A stretch of DNA of 64,000 nt from Pseudomonas sp. PDM04 (GTDB lineage: Bacteria > Pseudomonadota > Gammaproteobacteria > Pseudomonadales > Pseudomonadaceae): contig NZ_JACVAI010000001.1 of the NCBI RefSeq assembly GCF_014851765.1, forward strand, positions 248,001-312,000, given 5' to 3'. The notes below the pieces were generated by a model. The model was not told where the DNA came from, did no database searches, and worked only from the letters and a program-made list of their open reading frames with translations. This document shows positions 8,318 to 17,426 of this stretch, in pieces. The translations under genes were made by a program, and so were the position numbers. The stretch's first letter is position 1, and each line of letters opens with the position of its first letter.

Positions 8318-9352
8318 ATGGATCAGCTTCTTTCTCTTCTCTCCGAGACCATTCCCAAAGCCCATAACCTGGAGCAACTGACGCGACCGTTGCTGGCCCT
8401 GCTCAGCCAGGTCACGGGAATGGAATCGACCTACCTGACCACCATCGACACCGACGAAGGCCTTCAGCGTGTCGAGTTCGCGCGCAACGCCGGTGACCTG
8501 GTGATCCCGGAAGGCCTCGTCGTGCCATGGGCCGATACGCTGTGCAAACGGGCGCTGGACGAGAACCGCCTGTACTCGGATGACGTTGCCGACTGCTGGG
8601 GCGATTCCGAAGCCGCGGCGACCCTGGGCATCCAGACCTACGTGAGTGCGCCCATCAAATCCCACGATGGAGAGGTGCTGGGAACCGTCTGCGCCGCCAG
8701 CTCGGATCGGGTGCCGCGCACGCCCGAAGCGGAACCGTTGCTGATGCTGCTGTCGGGGCTGCTGGGCTATTCACTGGAACGTGAACGGCTGGTGGAGCGG
8801 CTGCAGGTGGTCAACGCCGAGTTGACCCGACTGGCCCTGTCGGACCCGCTGACCGGTTTGTCCAACCGACGCGCCATTCTCAGCGATGCCACACGCCTGC
8901 TCGCCCTCGCGGAACGGGAAAACAAGTACCTGCTCATGGGCGTCATCGATCTCGACGGCTTCAAGCTCGTCAATGATACCCACGGCCACCTTGCCGGCGA
9001 CGAGCTACTGCGCGGTGTCGCCATCCGGCTGCAACAGGCCCTGAGAACCAGCGATATCATCGGACGTACCGGGGGTGACGAGTTCATCGCAATCGCCCTG
9101 GGCACACCGTCCGAACACCCGGCCCAGGCCAAAGACATGCAGCATGCCGCCGAACGGCTGCAGGATCGCCTTTCCAAAGCGACCATCGGACGTTACGAGT
9201 TGGGTCATGGTCTGGACGATATCCACTACCCCGGCGCCAGCGTGGGCGTCGTGGCGGTGATGCCGAAAAACATGACGGCGGACGAAGTCATCAAGCTGGC
9301 TGATCACGAGATGTACAGGGTGAAGCAGCAGCGCAAGCGACTCAGCGTGTAG
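8318..9352 (+). CDS. Diguanylate cyclase with N-terminal GAF domain
   Basis: A 344-residue cytosolic protein predicted to make cyclic di-GMP from two GTP. Residues about 1-150 form a GAF sensor domain; about 165-340 form a GGDEF domain. The active-site motif is intact (RTGGDEFIAI, near residue 250), as are DPLTGLSNRR and NDTHGHLAGDELL. The allosteric I-site RxxD (RTSD) lies five residues before the GGDEF motif, so product inhibition is expected. No TM helix is seen. An AGG Shine-Dalgarno sequence is 5 nt before the ATG. It stands alone as a single gene; the GAF ligand is unknown. Confidence 0.92.
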   Translation: MDQLLSLLSETIPKAHNLEQLTRPLLALLSQVTGMESTYLTTIDTDEGLQRVEFARNAGDLVIPEGLVVPWADTLCKRALDENRLYSDDVADCWGDSEAAATLGIQTYVSAPIKSHDGEVLGTVCAASSDRVPRTPEAEPLLMLLSGLLGYSLERERLVERLQVVNAELTRLALSDPLTGLSNRRAILSDATRLLALAERENKYLLMGVIDLDGFKLVNDTHGHLAGDELLRGVAIRLQQALRTSDIIGRTGGDEFIAIALGTPSEHPAQAKDMQHAAERLQDRLSKATIGRYELGHGLDDIHYPGASVGVVAVMPKNMTADEVIKLADHEMYRVKQQRKRLSV

Positions 9353-9429
9353 GAAGAACACGCTCGCCTGGGAGCGGAGTTCCTGAGGCACTGATGCCGA
9401 AATGAGCTTTCAGCAAGTAACGGACCCGC

Positions 9430-9639
9430 TTAGTGGAGGGTGACAACTCTGCGGCTTTCGCCAATCCTGATTCGATCCAAAGCCCGATTCAAGGCATCCA
9501 GAGCATCCAGGAGCGCTTTCGCCTCCGCCTCACGGCCATTGCCCCAAAGGCGTTCAGCCATTTTGTTCAGGGCCTGAATGGACCGTTCGATATCGGCAGC
9601 CGTCGTTGACGCTCTTTCTTCAGGAAGGTTCTTTGGCAT
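9430..9639 (-). CDS. Small conserved-type hypothetical protein (69 aa)
   Basis: A 69-residue, highly charged, helical protein. The ATG has a good Shine-Dalgarno sequence (AAGAGG, 7 nt upstream) and codon use like the chromosome. The helical part (residues 14-60) has Ala/Leu heptad spacing and may form a coiled coil or helical hairpin. There is no signal peptide or metal motif. I do not recognise a named family. It is the last chromosome-like gene before the low-GC island. Confidence 0.6.
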   Translation of the reverse strand: MPKNLPEERASTTAADIERSIQALNKMAERLWGNGREAEAKALLDALDALNRALDRIRIGESRRVVTLH

Positions 9640-10287
9640 TGGGAAGCCTCTTCAAGGCGATGCCCTGTTGTGACGTTGAACGAGTACACCACCTGACGTA
9701 GGCACCGCACTCACCAGGCAGATCCTGCAACGATGGGAAATTTATCACTATTAAAATGCCACTACGAGACTACGTCTTGAAAGCTTCCAAAACTTCACTC
9801 TGGATTTTTCCAAGCGAGTATTTACTTGAGCTCCAGCGGTGTTCTGCTCTATGAGAGTCCAGGAACCTCCATCAAGAGCCGACGTTTTTGTGGGGGTAAA
9901 AAGTTGGGGAAGTCCGTTTCGTGGCCAAATTACCATCGAAGAATTCGAGGCACTGATTGCGAACGATCAGGGCTTAGGCGCACGCCGCGGCTAGTCGAAA
10001 AGAGATGGCCAACGCAACAATCCTAGCTTCTGCAACAGGGGCTGACATCATCGACTTAGTGAGCATCCACTTCTGACCGGTAGCTGCCACAATGAATCGC
10101 AGCCATCAGCAATGGAGGGGGATGATCTGCGCGCGTCATGCTGAAAAGCTACTTCTGATGATTGTAGCTATTCGTGCGCGAGCAAAAATTTTCCGATCAA
10201 TAGCGTTCCTCAGCCCATGGTTCTCGTAGGGCAATTATCGGATACTGCCATTGCGCCAGCACCCATCTTTCAAGGTTGAAACGACTC
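9640..10287. other. Non-coding left border of the genomic island
   Basis: About 650 bp of lower-GC sequence without a convincing gene. Short frames here (for example 9826-10026 on plus and 9751-9936 on minus) lack Shine-Dalgarno sequences and protein-like composition. The region holds one copy of the 17-bp repeat shared with the right border. No integrase, no tRNA fragment and no clear promoter could be read. Confidence 0.6.
9886..9902 (+). repeat. Left copy of a 17-bp direct repeat bracketing the island
   Basis: TTTTGTGGGGGTAAAAA occurs here and again, in the same orientation, at 21894-21910, 12 kb away and beside tRNA-Pro. About 30 bp before each copy are also loosely similar. GGGGGTA-type repeats are common arm sites near tyrosine-recombinase attachment sites, so this may be the trace of an integration event. 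Confidence 0.55.
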
Positions 10288-12711
10288 ATGGCAAGGAAGA
10301 AGGCAAAAAACTCTACAAGTAACGGCATCCTGATCATTTTCGCTCTGGCATTCGGCGCAGTCGCATCGATCCCGAAAAATGCTTGGATCGCCATTGGTGT
10401 TATTGCTTGCATTGCCGCGGTTTTTTGGCTGCTGGTTCGTCGCTCAAGGCGACAGGCCGAGCAATTGTCAGTGGCCGTTTCGGAGACTGAACATCTGCGA
10501 GAACATCAACGGTCAGGCATCACTTTCTCTATCCGTGAGGTTTCAGGGAGCAATATGGGCACAGAGGAAAACTCTGATTTTTACACTGTCCAACTCGGCT
10601 CAGCATCTTCAAAGTCCTTCAAAATTCCAAATGCGAGCACGCAAAAACCTGATGTTCGCTGGGTGCCAGCAGGTGAATCTGTCACCGTTTCCGGTTTTTC
10701 AATTCCCGATGGCATGTTCTATATGGGCAGCGTGCTAGGTGGCCGGCACGATGCCGAAGAACCCTCACTGATAAACCCCAAGCTCCGTATCGCAAAGACA
10801 CACGTCGATCTAGAAGAACGGCTGATGTCCTATTGGCCCAGTTTTCACTCCATCACGTCAGAGGCTCGCCGTGGATACCTTCAATGGCTGGAGGGCGGTC
10901 GTCGTGCCCCACTGGCAGACACCGGCTACGTCTTTTTGTATTTCTATGGTCTAGAGCGTCGAGCACTCGTTGACGCAGTGAGTGACCCGGGCGTCAAGGC
11001 TGAGCTTCCTTTGATCGTCGAAGAAGTCCGACGCCTATTGAGTATCTACGGGGAAAATAGGTCGTTCAGGGGATATGCAGAAGGTTTTCTGGATTACCTG
11101 AGCAACACCAAGATCGATCCAGAACTTTACCTTGGCCCACCTCCCAACGTTGTCGCCTATAGCTACGAGATGCCACTGCCACTGCGCGTAGGTCTGGGGC
11201 AATTCGCCTCCAACAAGCGCCCTCTTGATGCCGATTGGGCATTAGCCTGGACGCTAGCTGATCCCAACATCAGCAAACGCACGCCCGTGACCCGCTGTAA
11301 GGATGTCTTTTCGAGACTGTTTAAGCTTAAGTACACGAGCGCCCATCCTAAGGGGCTTATCCTGGCGCAGAACAAGACCAAGCTTAAAACCAGCTATCGG
11401 CCGGCCTCCGCGGTCTTAATGGCCCCCACGCTTAGCTTGGGTGACCTTCCTGATGTCCTGGCCACGTCAGGCACACGAAAAAGCCTGCAGTTGCTGGTTG
11501 AGCTATGCACTACCGAGCTTGAACCATACAGCCGATATTTGGGCCGCAACCCTGAAAGCGCAGAAGCTCTCGAAGGTCTTCTGCAGCTTCCCGTCACTCT
11601 CTGGCCGACGGCAGCCCGTACAGAATTGGACGAGCTTCAACTCAGAATTGGCGACGACCTGATTGTCATGAGCTTTGGCGAACTCGCAGGCCGGTTCAAG
11701 AGCGCCGGCGCCCTGTCCCGCGACAAAGTACTTGCACTTGCCCGCGCATTGGAATCGCTTCACATTGGTATTGAACCCGACGTACTGGCTGGCAGTAAGA
11801 CACCGAAGGCAGAGGATCAAATCGCGCTGTTCGTGACTCAACCAGAAGACGGGTCACTGCGAGCTTCTGCAGCTTATAATGCTGCTTCGGTGACGCTCGA
11901 CCTTGCTAGTGCTGTGGCTTCTGCCGATGGTGATACCTCCACTGAGGAAGTTACGCTGCTTGCTCAACACATCGACTCCTGGAATCACCTAAGTGTGGCC
12001 CATCGCAAACGCCTTAAAGCACACCTGCGAATCCAGATCCAGCAACCGCCAACGCTGGCCAGCCTGAAGAAAAAACTCGACCCACTAACGGTCGAAGCCA
12101 AACGCACGATTGCCAGCTTCCTGGCCCATCTGGCGCAAGCTGATGGCATCGTCAGCCCATTGGAAGTGAAACTTCTTGAGCGCGTTTACAAGGCCCTGCA
12201 GCTAGACAGTCAGTTGCTGTACAGCGATCTCCACGGCGCTGCATCTGGAGCAAGTATTGCCTCCGTAAAACCAAAAGCCGGCATTCCTCGTTCCGAGCCT
12301 GGAACCCCGATCACCGCCACTGCGAATCAAGGGTTCGTGCTTGATCACGAGCGCATTGCAGAACTGCAACGAGAAACCGCAGAGGTCTCCGCCCTCCTTG
12401 CCAAAGTCTTTACTGATGACCAGGTTGATGAACCGGAACAGTTGGTCGATGTGGCAGGATCAGTACAAGAGTCGAGTGCAGACATTGATGGTCTCGATTT
12501 AGAACACTCTGCATTCCTTCGGTTGCTGATCTCACGCCCTGAGTGGAGCCGCTCCGAACTTGAAGCTGCCGCCAGCGACATGGAGCTGATGCTCGATGGT
12601 GCCCTGGAACAGATTAACGACATGGCTTTTGAACGTTTCGACATGCCCGTCACTGAGGGTGATGACCCTGTCGAGATCAATACAGACATTCTGGAAGAGT
12701 TAGCCCTATGA
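10288..12711 (+). CDS. sngA: Shango-type defence protein SngA, TerB-N/TerB-C domains
   Basis: A 807-residue protein. Two hydrophobic helices (about 13-29 and 31-50) followed by RRSRR suggest membrane anchoring with the rest in the cytosol. Residues about 100-310 look like TerB-N (around GGRHDAEEPSLINPKLRIA and SEARRGYLQWLEGGR). TerB-like helical repeats follow, each with an acidic turn: ASADGDTSTEEV near 540 and AQADGIVSPLEVKLLERV near 615. The rest is an acidic TerB-C-like tail. Followed by an ATPase and a helicase, it matches the order of the Shango anti-phage system (TerB protein, ATPase, DEAD helicase). The ATG at 10288 was preferred over a TTG 12 nt earlier. Its biochemical activity is unknown. 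Confidence 0.78.
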   Translation: MARKKAKNSTSNGILIIFALAFGAVASIPKNAWIAIGVIACIAAVFWLLVRRSRRQAEQLSVAVSETEHLREHQRSGITFSIREVSGSNMGTEENSDFYTVQLGSASSKSFKIPNASTQKPDVRWVPAGESVTVSGFSIPDGMFYMGSVLGGRHDAEEPSLINPKLRIAKTHVDLEERLMSYWPSFHSITSEARRGYLQWLEGGRRAPLADTGYVFLYFYGLERRALVDAVSDPGVKAELPLIVEEVRRLLSIYGENRSFRGYAEGFLDYLSNTKIDPELYLGPPPNVVAYSYEMPLPLRVGLGQFASNKRPLDADWALAWTLADPNISKRTPVTRCKDVFSRLFKLKYTSAHPKGLILAQNKTKLKTSYRPASAVLMAPTLSLGDLPDVLATSGTRKSLQLLVELCTTELEPYSRYLGRNPESAEALEGLLQLPVTLWPTAARTELDELQLRIGDDLIVMSFGELAGRFKSAGALSRDKVLALARALESLHIGIEPDVLAGSKTPKAEDQIALFVTQPEDGSLRASAAYNAASVTLDLASAVASADGDTSTEEVTLLAQHIDSWNHLSVAHRKRLKAHLRIQIQQPPTLASLKKKLDPLTVEAKRTIASFLAHLAQADGIVSPLEVKLLERVYKALQLDSQLLYSDLHGAASGASIASVKPKAGIPRSEPGTPITATANQGFVLDHERIAELQRETAEVSALLAKVFTDDQVDEPEQLVDVAGSVQESSADIDGLDLEHSAFLRLLISRPEWSRSELEAAASDMELMLDGALEQINDMAFERFDMPVTEGDDPVEINTDILEELAL

Positions 12712-14003
12712 GCACTATCAGAGCCAAGGATCGCGATGCGGTCATCCAGTCGCTACGCGCAGGCGTCGTTCCTCGCGTGGGCCAACACCTGATTCAGGTT
12801 GGCCGGGTAGGCGAACTAGATGCACTGATCAAGGACGTCAATCGCCTGGTTGAAAGTGGATCGGCATTTCGAGTCGTCATTGGCGAGTACGGTGCAGGCA
12901 AGACGTTTTTTCTGAACCTAGTACGAGCCATTGCCATGGAGCGCAAGCTTGTCACCATGCATGCCGACTTGAACCCAGATCGCAGATTACATGCCACGGG
13001 TGGACAAGCACGTTCGCTTTACTCCGAGTTGGCTAAAAACATGTCGACGCGTACGAAGCCCGACGGTGGGGCTATGCAAGGCATTGTTGAGAAATTCATC
13101 TCTCAGGCCAAAACCGAAGCCAAGGCGGCGGGTACAGACAGCGAGACTGTTATTCGTGCTCACTTGGCCGAGCTGACCGAGATGGTCAACGGGTATGATT
13201 TTGCGGAGGTGATTGCCGCCTATTGCCGAGGTTTCGAAGAAGGCAACGAGCAGCTCAAGGCCGACGCCATCCGTTGGTTGCGTGGAGAGTTCACCACTAA
13301 GACTGATGCCCGAGCAGCCTTGGGCGTACGAACCATCATTGATGATGCCTCCGTCTACGATCAGCTCAAGCTCCTGTCGAGATTCGTCAGACTTGCAGGT
13401 TTTGGCGGTCTGATGATCTGCCTCGACGAACTGGTCAACCTCTACAAACTGGCCAATACCCAAGCTCGTAATGCCAATTACGAACAGATCCTCCGTATCC
13501 TCAATGACTCTCTGCAGGGATCGTCCGAAGGGCTTGGTTTCGTTTTAGGTGGCACGCCTGAGTTTTTGATGGACACTCGTCGGGGGCTATTCAGCTACCC
13601 TGCCCTGCAATCTCGATTGGCCGAGAACTCGTTTGCAAAATCAGGATTGGTGGATCTGTCGGGGCCGGTCATTCGCCTGACCAGCCTGACCCCGGAAGAC
13701 TTCTACGTGCTGCTTCAGAAACTTCGTCACGTATACGCTGGCGGGGATGTCGAAAAATACTTACTACCTGACGAAGCGCTCCCCTTGTTCATGGCGCATT
13801 GTAATCAGCGCCTGGGAGAAGCTTACTTCCGCACGCCACGTACCACGATCACAGCGTTCATCAACCTGCTCGCCATCTTGGAGCAAAACCCGGGCGCCGA
13901 TTGGCGAATGCTGCTTGGAGCTGTCGAGGTCGCCAGGGACTCAGGCGGCGAAGACGATACCAAAGTCGATGCGGACGATGAACTTGCCACCTTCACACTC
14001 TGA
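12708..14003 (+). CDS. sngB: Shango-type ATPase SngB (BrxD/DUF2791-like P-loop protein)
   Basis: A 431-residue AAA+-type ATPase. Walker A is GEYGAGKT (59-66) and Walker B is LMICLDEL (about 235-242), followed by the FVLGGTPEFL sensor region. It resembles the BREX protein BrxD/DUF2791, which the Shango ATPase is related to. Its start overlaps the sngA stop as ATGA, so expression is coupled. It most likely works with the helicase downstream to recognise or process invading DNA; that role is inferred from the system, not from the sequence. Confidence 0.8.
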   Translation: MSTIRAKDRDAVIQSLRAGVVPRVGQHLIQVGRVGELDALIKDVNRLVESGSAFRVVIGEYGAGKTFFLNLVRAIAMERKLVTMHADLNPDRRLHATGGQARSLYSELAKNMSTRTKPDGGAMQGIVEKFISQAKTEAKAAGTDSETVIRAHLAELTEMVNGYDFAEVIAAYCRGFEEGNEQLKADAIRWLRGEFTTKTDARAALGVRTIIDDASVYDQLKLLSRFVRLAGFGGLMICLDELVNLYKLANTQARNANYEQILRILNDSLQGSSEGLGFVLGGTPEFLMDTRRGLFSYPALQSRLAENSFAKSGLVDLSGPVIRLTSLTPEDFYVLLQKLRHVYAGGDVEKYLLPDEALPLFMAHCNQRLGEAYFRTPRTTITAFINLLAILEQNPGADWRMLLGAVEVARDSGGEDDTKVDADDELATFTL

Positions 14004-16221
14004 GTCATCGGGTTTCGATCAACTTGAGTCCCGAATCCAGAGATGGGTTTGGGCGGAAGGCTGGACTTCCTTGCGCGACGCCCAGGAATGGGCGGTACCT
14101 GTTCTGGTGGATGCCGATCAGGATGTCATCATCGCCGCAGCAACAGCGGCAGGCAAAACCGAGGCTGCTTTTCTTCCCATACTCACCAATTTGCTGAATC
14201 GTGATGATCCACCCGGTTCGGTGCTGTATATCAGCCCGCTCAAGGCCCTGATCAACGACCAGTGGGACAGGTTAAGCCGTCTTTGTGAGCAGCTTGAGAT
14301 TCGCGTAGTGGCTTGGCACGGGGACATCTCCTCAAGCAAAAAACATCGCTTTTTGAAGTCCCCTGAGGGGGTGCTTCTGATCACTCCTGAATCCCTTGAA
14401 GCCCTGTTCGTCAACCGCGGTTCAAGTCTTGGCGGGGTGTTCCAGCACCTGCGTTATATCGTCGTGGATGAGCTGCATGCGTTCATCGGTAGCGAACGAG
14501 GCAAGCAACTTCAGTCGCTAATGCATCGGGTAGAACTTGTTGCCGGCCACCGTCTCCCTAGAGTCGGGCTCTCAGCCACCCTCGGCGATATGAAGATGGC
14601 GTCGGAGTTTTTGCGCCCGGGAAATGCCGATGGCGTTACCGTCATTGAATCAAAAAGCTCCAACCAGACTCTCCAGGTGCAAGTTCGTGGTTACATTCAG
14701 CCACCCATGAGCGAGCTCAAGAAGAAGCCCGTAAAGCTCTCTGACCAGGCGGAAAATGAAGACGAGACAGAGAACGAGGCAAGCCCAGACTTCGCGATCG
14801 CTGATCATCTTTACAAGGTGTTACGCGGCAGTAACAACCTGATTTTCCCAAACAGCCGGTCTCAGGTCGAATGGTACGCAGATCAACTGCGACGGCGCTG
14901 CGAGAAAGACGGCGTGCCTAACGAATTCTGGCCTCATCACGGTAGCCTTTCGAAGGACTTACGTGAGCAAGCAGAACATGCTCTCAAGGCAGGGACTCAT
15001 GCAGCATCCGCGATTTGCACCACGACGCTTGAGCTCGGCATAGACATCGGCAGCATCAAAACAGTCGTGCAGATTGGTGCCCCACCATCGGTGGCGAGTC
15101 TACGACAACGTCTAGGGCGATCGGGAAGGCGCCCAGGAGAAAAAGCAACGCTGCGCATTTACTGCAAGGAATCGCCACTCAAAGATGGATCGAGCCTCTC
15201 GGATCAACTGCGCCAAGGCTTGGTTCAAACCATTGCCATGGTTCGACTGCTGGCTAAGGGGTGGTTTGAACCTCCCAGGGCTCAAGGCATTCACGCGTCC
15301 ACCCTCGTTCAACAATGTCTTTCAGTGATTGCCCAGTGCGGCGGTGCATCTGCCGCAGATCTCTGGAAAAGTTTGATTGCTGAAGGAGCATTTCCAAAAG
15401 TTGAAAAACCAGACTTTGTGAAACTGCTAAAGGCGCTCGGAGAACACGAGCTCATTGTTCAGGACAGCTCAGGATTGCTGCTTCCTGGGACGGTTGGAGA
15501 GCGATTGATCAACCACTATGAGTTCTACAGCGCATTCACCAGCGACGAAGAATTTCGCCTTGTATGCGATGGTAGGGCACTGGGATCTGTGCCGGTAAGC
15601 CGTCCACTAACCAAGGATCAGCGCATTATTTTCGGAGGCCGGAGGTGGCAGGTTCGTGATGTTGATCTCCAGGCTAAAGTCATCATCGTTTCAGCAGCAC
15701 GCGGTGGTGCCCCTCCTCAGTTCGACGGTCTGGGTGCGATGGTGCATGACAACGTACGACAAGAAATGCGAGCCGTCTTGGCAGACACACTCCCCTGCCC
15801 CTTTATTGATCAAGGGGCTCAAGAGCTTCTCGACGAGGCTCGAAAGACATTTGTTTCGCTGGGCCTTGGTAAGCGCTACATAGTTGAGGCGGGCGGCAAG
15901 TGTTATCTGATGAGCTGGCTAGGTGATCATGCCAACGATGCACTGCGCTTGTTACTCAATCATGTCGGCCTTTCTTGTGATAACGCTGGCCTTACCATTG
16001 AGGTTGATGCCGACATCGGTCGAACCCAAATGGCACTGAAAGAAGTCGGAAGCCTGGATGCTGCTGATCTAGACTCGATACTTTCGGAGGTGGAAAACAT
16101 GCTGCGCGAAAAGTGGGATTGGGCACTGCCGCAATCCTTGCTGATGAAGTCGTTTGCTTCCATCTCGCTCGATATCTCGACCGCAATTCTTTTTGCACAG
16201 AGTCATTCTCTGGAAAAATAA
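13978..16221 (+). CDS. sngC: Shango-type DEAD/DEAH helicase SngC (Lhr-like)
   Basis: A 747-residue superfamily-2 helicase when started at the ATG at 13978, which overlaps sngB by 26 bp; an ATG 9 nt earlier is also possible. The open frame extends much further upstream inside sngB but that part is not protein-like. Motif I is ATAAGKT (55-61), motif II DELH (about 164), motif III SAT in GLSATLGD, motif V TTLELGIDIG and motif VI RQRLGRSGRR. The Lhr-like arrangement continues with a winged-helix-like part after residue 430. All catalytic motifs are intact, so the system looks functional. Confidence 0.85.
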   Translation: MNLPPSHSESSGFDQLESRIQRWVWAEGWTSLRDAQEWAVPVLVDADQDVIIAAATAAGKTEAAFLPILTNLLNRDDPPGSVLYISPLKALINDQWDRLSRLCEQLEIRVVAWHGDISSSKKHRFLKSPEGVLLITPESLEALFVNRGSSLGGVFQHLRYIVVDELHAFIGSERGKQLQSLMHRVELVAGHRLPRVGLSATLGDMKMASEFLRPGNADGVTVIESKSSNQTLQVQVRGYIQPPMSELKKKPVKLSDQAENEDETENEASPDFAIADHLYKVLRGSNNLIFPNSRSQVEWYADQLRRRCEKDGVPNEFWPHHGSLSKDLREQAEHALKAGTHAASAICTTTLELGIDIGSIKTVVQIGAPPSVASLRQRLGRSGRRPGEKATLRIYCKESPLKDGSSLSDQLRQGLVQTIAMVRLLAKGWFEPPRAQGIHASTLVQQCLSVIAQCGGASAADLWKSLIAEGAFPKVEKPDFVKLLKALGEHELIVQDSSGLLLPGTVGERLINHYEFYSAFTSDEEFRLVCDGRALGSVPVSRPLTKDQRIIFGGRRWQVRDVDLQAKVIIVSAARGGAPPQFDGLGAMVHDNVRQEMRAVLADTLPCPFIDQGAQELLDEARKTFVSLGLGKRYIVEAGGKCYLMSWLGDHANDALRLLLNHVGLSCDNAGLTIEVDADIGRTQMALKEVGSLDAADLDSILSEVENMLREKWDWALPQSLLMKSFASISLDISTAILFAQSHSLEK

Positions 16222-16287
16222 GCGGAAGAAACCGCACTGCGTTGCGCCGACGCGACTACGCGCGAACACGCTGACGTCCCGCCACTG

Positions 16288-16315
16288 GGCTGGTGATGAG
16301 TGATCATTACCAGCC
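16288..16315. terminator. Hairpin between the two converging island operons
   Basis: GGCTGGT and ACCAGCC close a stem that continues, after one mismatch, with ATGA/TCAT around a 4-nt loop. It lies in the 155-bp gap between the ends of sngC and the minus-strand operon and could end transcription from either side. No long T-run is present. Confidence 0.4.
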
Positions 16316-16376
16316 TAGCCTTGCGTAATTCTGAGCCTGTTAACACGCTTCAGAAACCGCATATCGACGACAAGAC

Positions 16377-17426
16377 CTAACGTCGAACTTCAACCTTGTA
16401 GAACAAATTTTCGATCATCAGGCGGCGCCGATCGGACATCACTGCCCCTTGAATTTGACTCGCCAGTCGCACATAGAATTTACACTCTCGTTGATTGGCT
16501 AAATCAGAGATGGAGCGTGCCGCCTGAAGAAAGTCCTCATACGTGCGAGTGGTGTTTGCCATCAGAGCGGAGAAATTCGGGAGCGCTTCAGCATCTGCCT
16601 GTCGTGTTGGCGGCCAGGCCGGTTCAAAGCTCAGTGAGTCCTCCTTCAAGTACACCGTGAGGAACATTTCTGCTTTGCCGGCTTCGTTCGCCCAGCAAGG
16701 CGGCAGATCGCCTCCCTTGCCCTTGTTCAGCTTGTTTTGTAGAAACTGAACCTGCCCTTTCAGGTCACTGTTGGTTTTCTGCAACGTCGTCGGATTTGCA
16801 CCTTGTTTCTCGGCTTGGGCATAAGCTTCAGCGTTCTTCACAATATCTGAAATCTGCTCCAAAGTCGGAACGCCTTCTTGACCTAACGCGGCCTTCAACA
16901 ATTGCTCAGTTGCCTTGAGAGCACCTATGCGTTTGATGACGTCCGTGGGTTGTGCGTCCTTTTCCTGGTCAGGATCGACCACGAGTTTTTTGAGCTGGTC
17001 ATAGGACATCATTGTTTCAAGGATAAGGCGCTTGGCATCTTCACCCTTGTTTTTGCTACCAGCCTCCTGCAAAGCCTTATCGATAGCGGCTAGCGCAGTA
17101 AGCTGTTCATCTTTCTGAGTGAGTAGCACCTTGAGGCGGCCGGCCTCTTCTTTTGCCTTGGAGGCATCGATGAGCTTCGAAATGATCTCGTCTGGATTTT
17201 TCACCTTTAGAGAAACCATCCGCGCCTTGAGCTCATCACTCGCAAGCTTGATAGCTTGTTCACGCTCATCGATATTTTGATAGGCGGAAATTTTGTTCGC
17301 CATCTCCGTATTCTTATGCGTGAGCTGCCAAACTTTGTACCCCATCAGCAAAAGAAGAATGAAACACAAAATGATCCAGATTTCGGTAAGTGACAGCTGA
17401 AACACCTGATCATTTTTAGAACTCAT
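16377..17426 (-). CDS. Single-pass membrane coiled-coil protein, possible MotB/ZorB-like partner (operon gene 4)
   Basis: A 349-residue protein with one TM helix near the N-terminus (residues about 14-33, LTEIWIILCFILLLLMGY), then a long charged coiled-coil region (about 35-225) and a C-terminal domain with two cysteines (CWANEA, ECKFYV). The plan, a short cytoplasmic N-terminus and one TM helix, resembles MotB/ExbD/ZorB stator partners. The conserved ion-carrying Asp of those families is not present; Glu15 sits at about that place. No OmpA-type peptidoglycan-binding domain is recognisable. Its ATG overlaps the stop of the channel-like gene (TGATG), which supports a channel pair. Family not recognised. 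Confidence 0.7.
   Translation of the reverse strand: MSSKNDQVFQLSLTEIWIILCFILLLLMGYKVWQLTHKNTEMANKISAYQNIDEREQAIKLASDELKARMVSLKVKNPDEIISKLIDASKAKEEAGRLKVLLTQKDEQLTALAAIDKALQEAGSKNKGEDAKRLILETMMSYDQLKKLVVDPDQEKDAQPTDVIKRIGALKATEQLLKAALGQEGVPTLEQISDIVKNAEAYAQAEKQGANPTTLQKTNSDLKGQVQFLQNKLNKGKGGDLPPCWANEAGKAEMFLTVYLKEDSLSFEPAWPPTRQADAEALPNFSALMANTTRTYEDFLQAARSISDLANQRECKFYVRLASQIQGAVMSDRRRLMIENLFYKVEVRR

Noticed and set aside
9640..9900. Copy of the tRNA-Pro 3' end as a left attachment site
   Set aside because: I looked for the GAGTGATTCGAAC segment and found no match; only the 17-bp repeat is shared.
9826..10026. 66-codon frame in the left island border
   Set aside because: No Shine-Dalgarno sequence, crosses the 17-bp repeat, and no recognisable protein.
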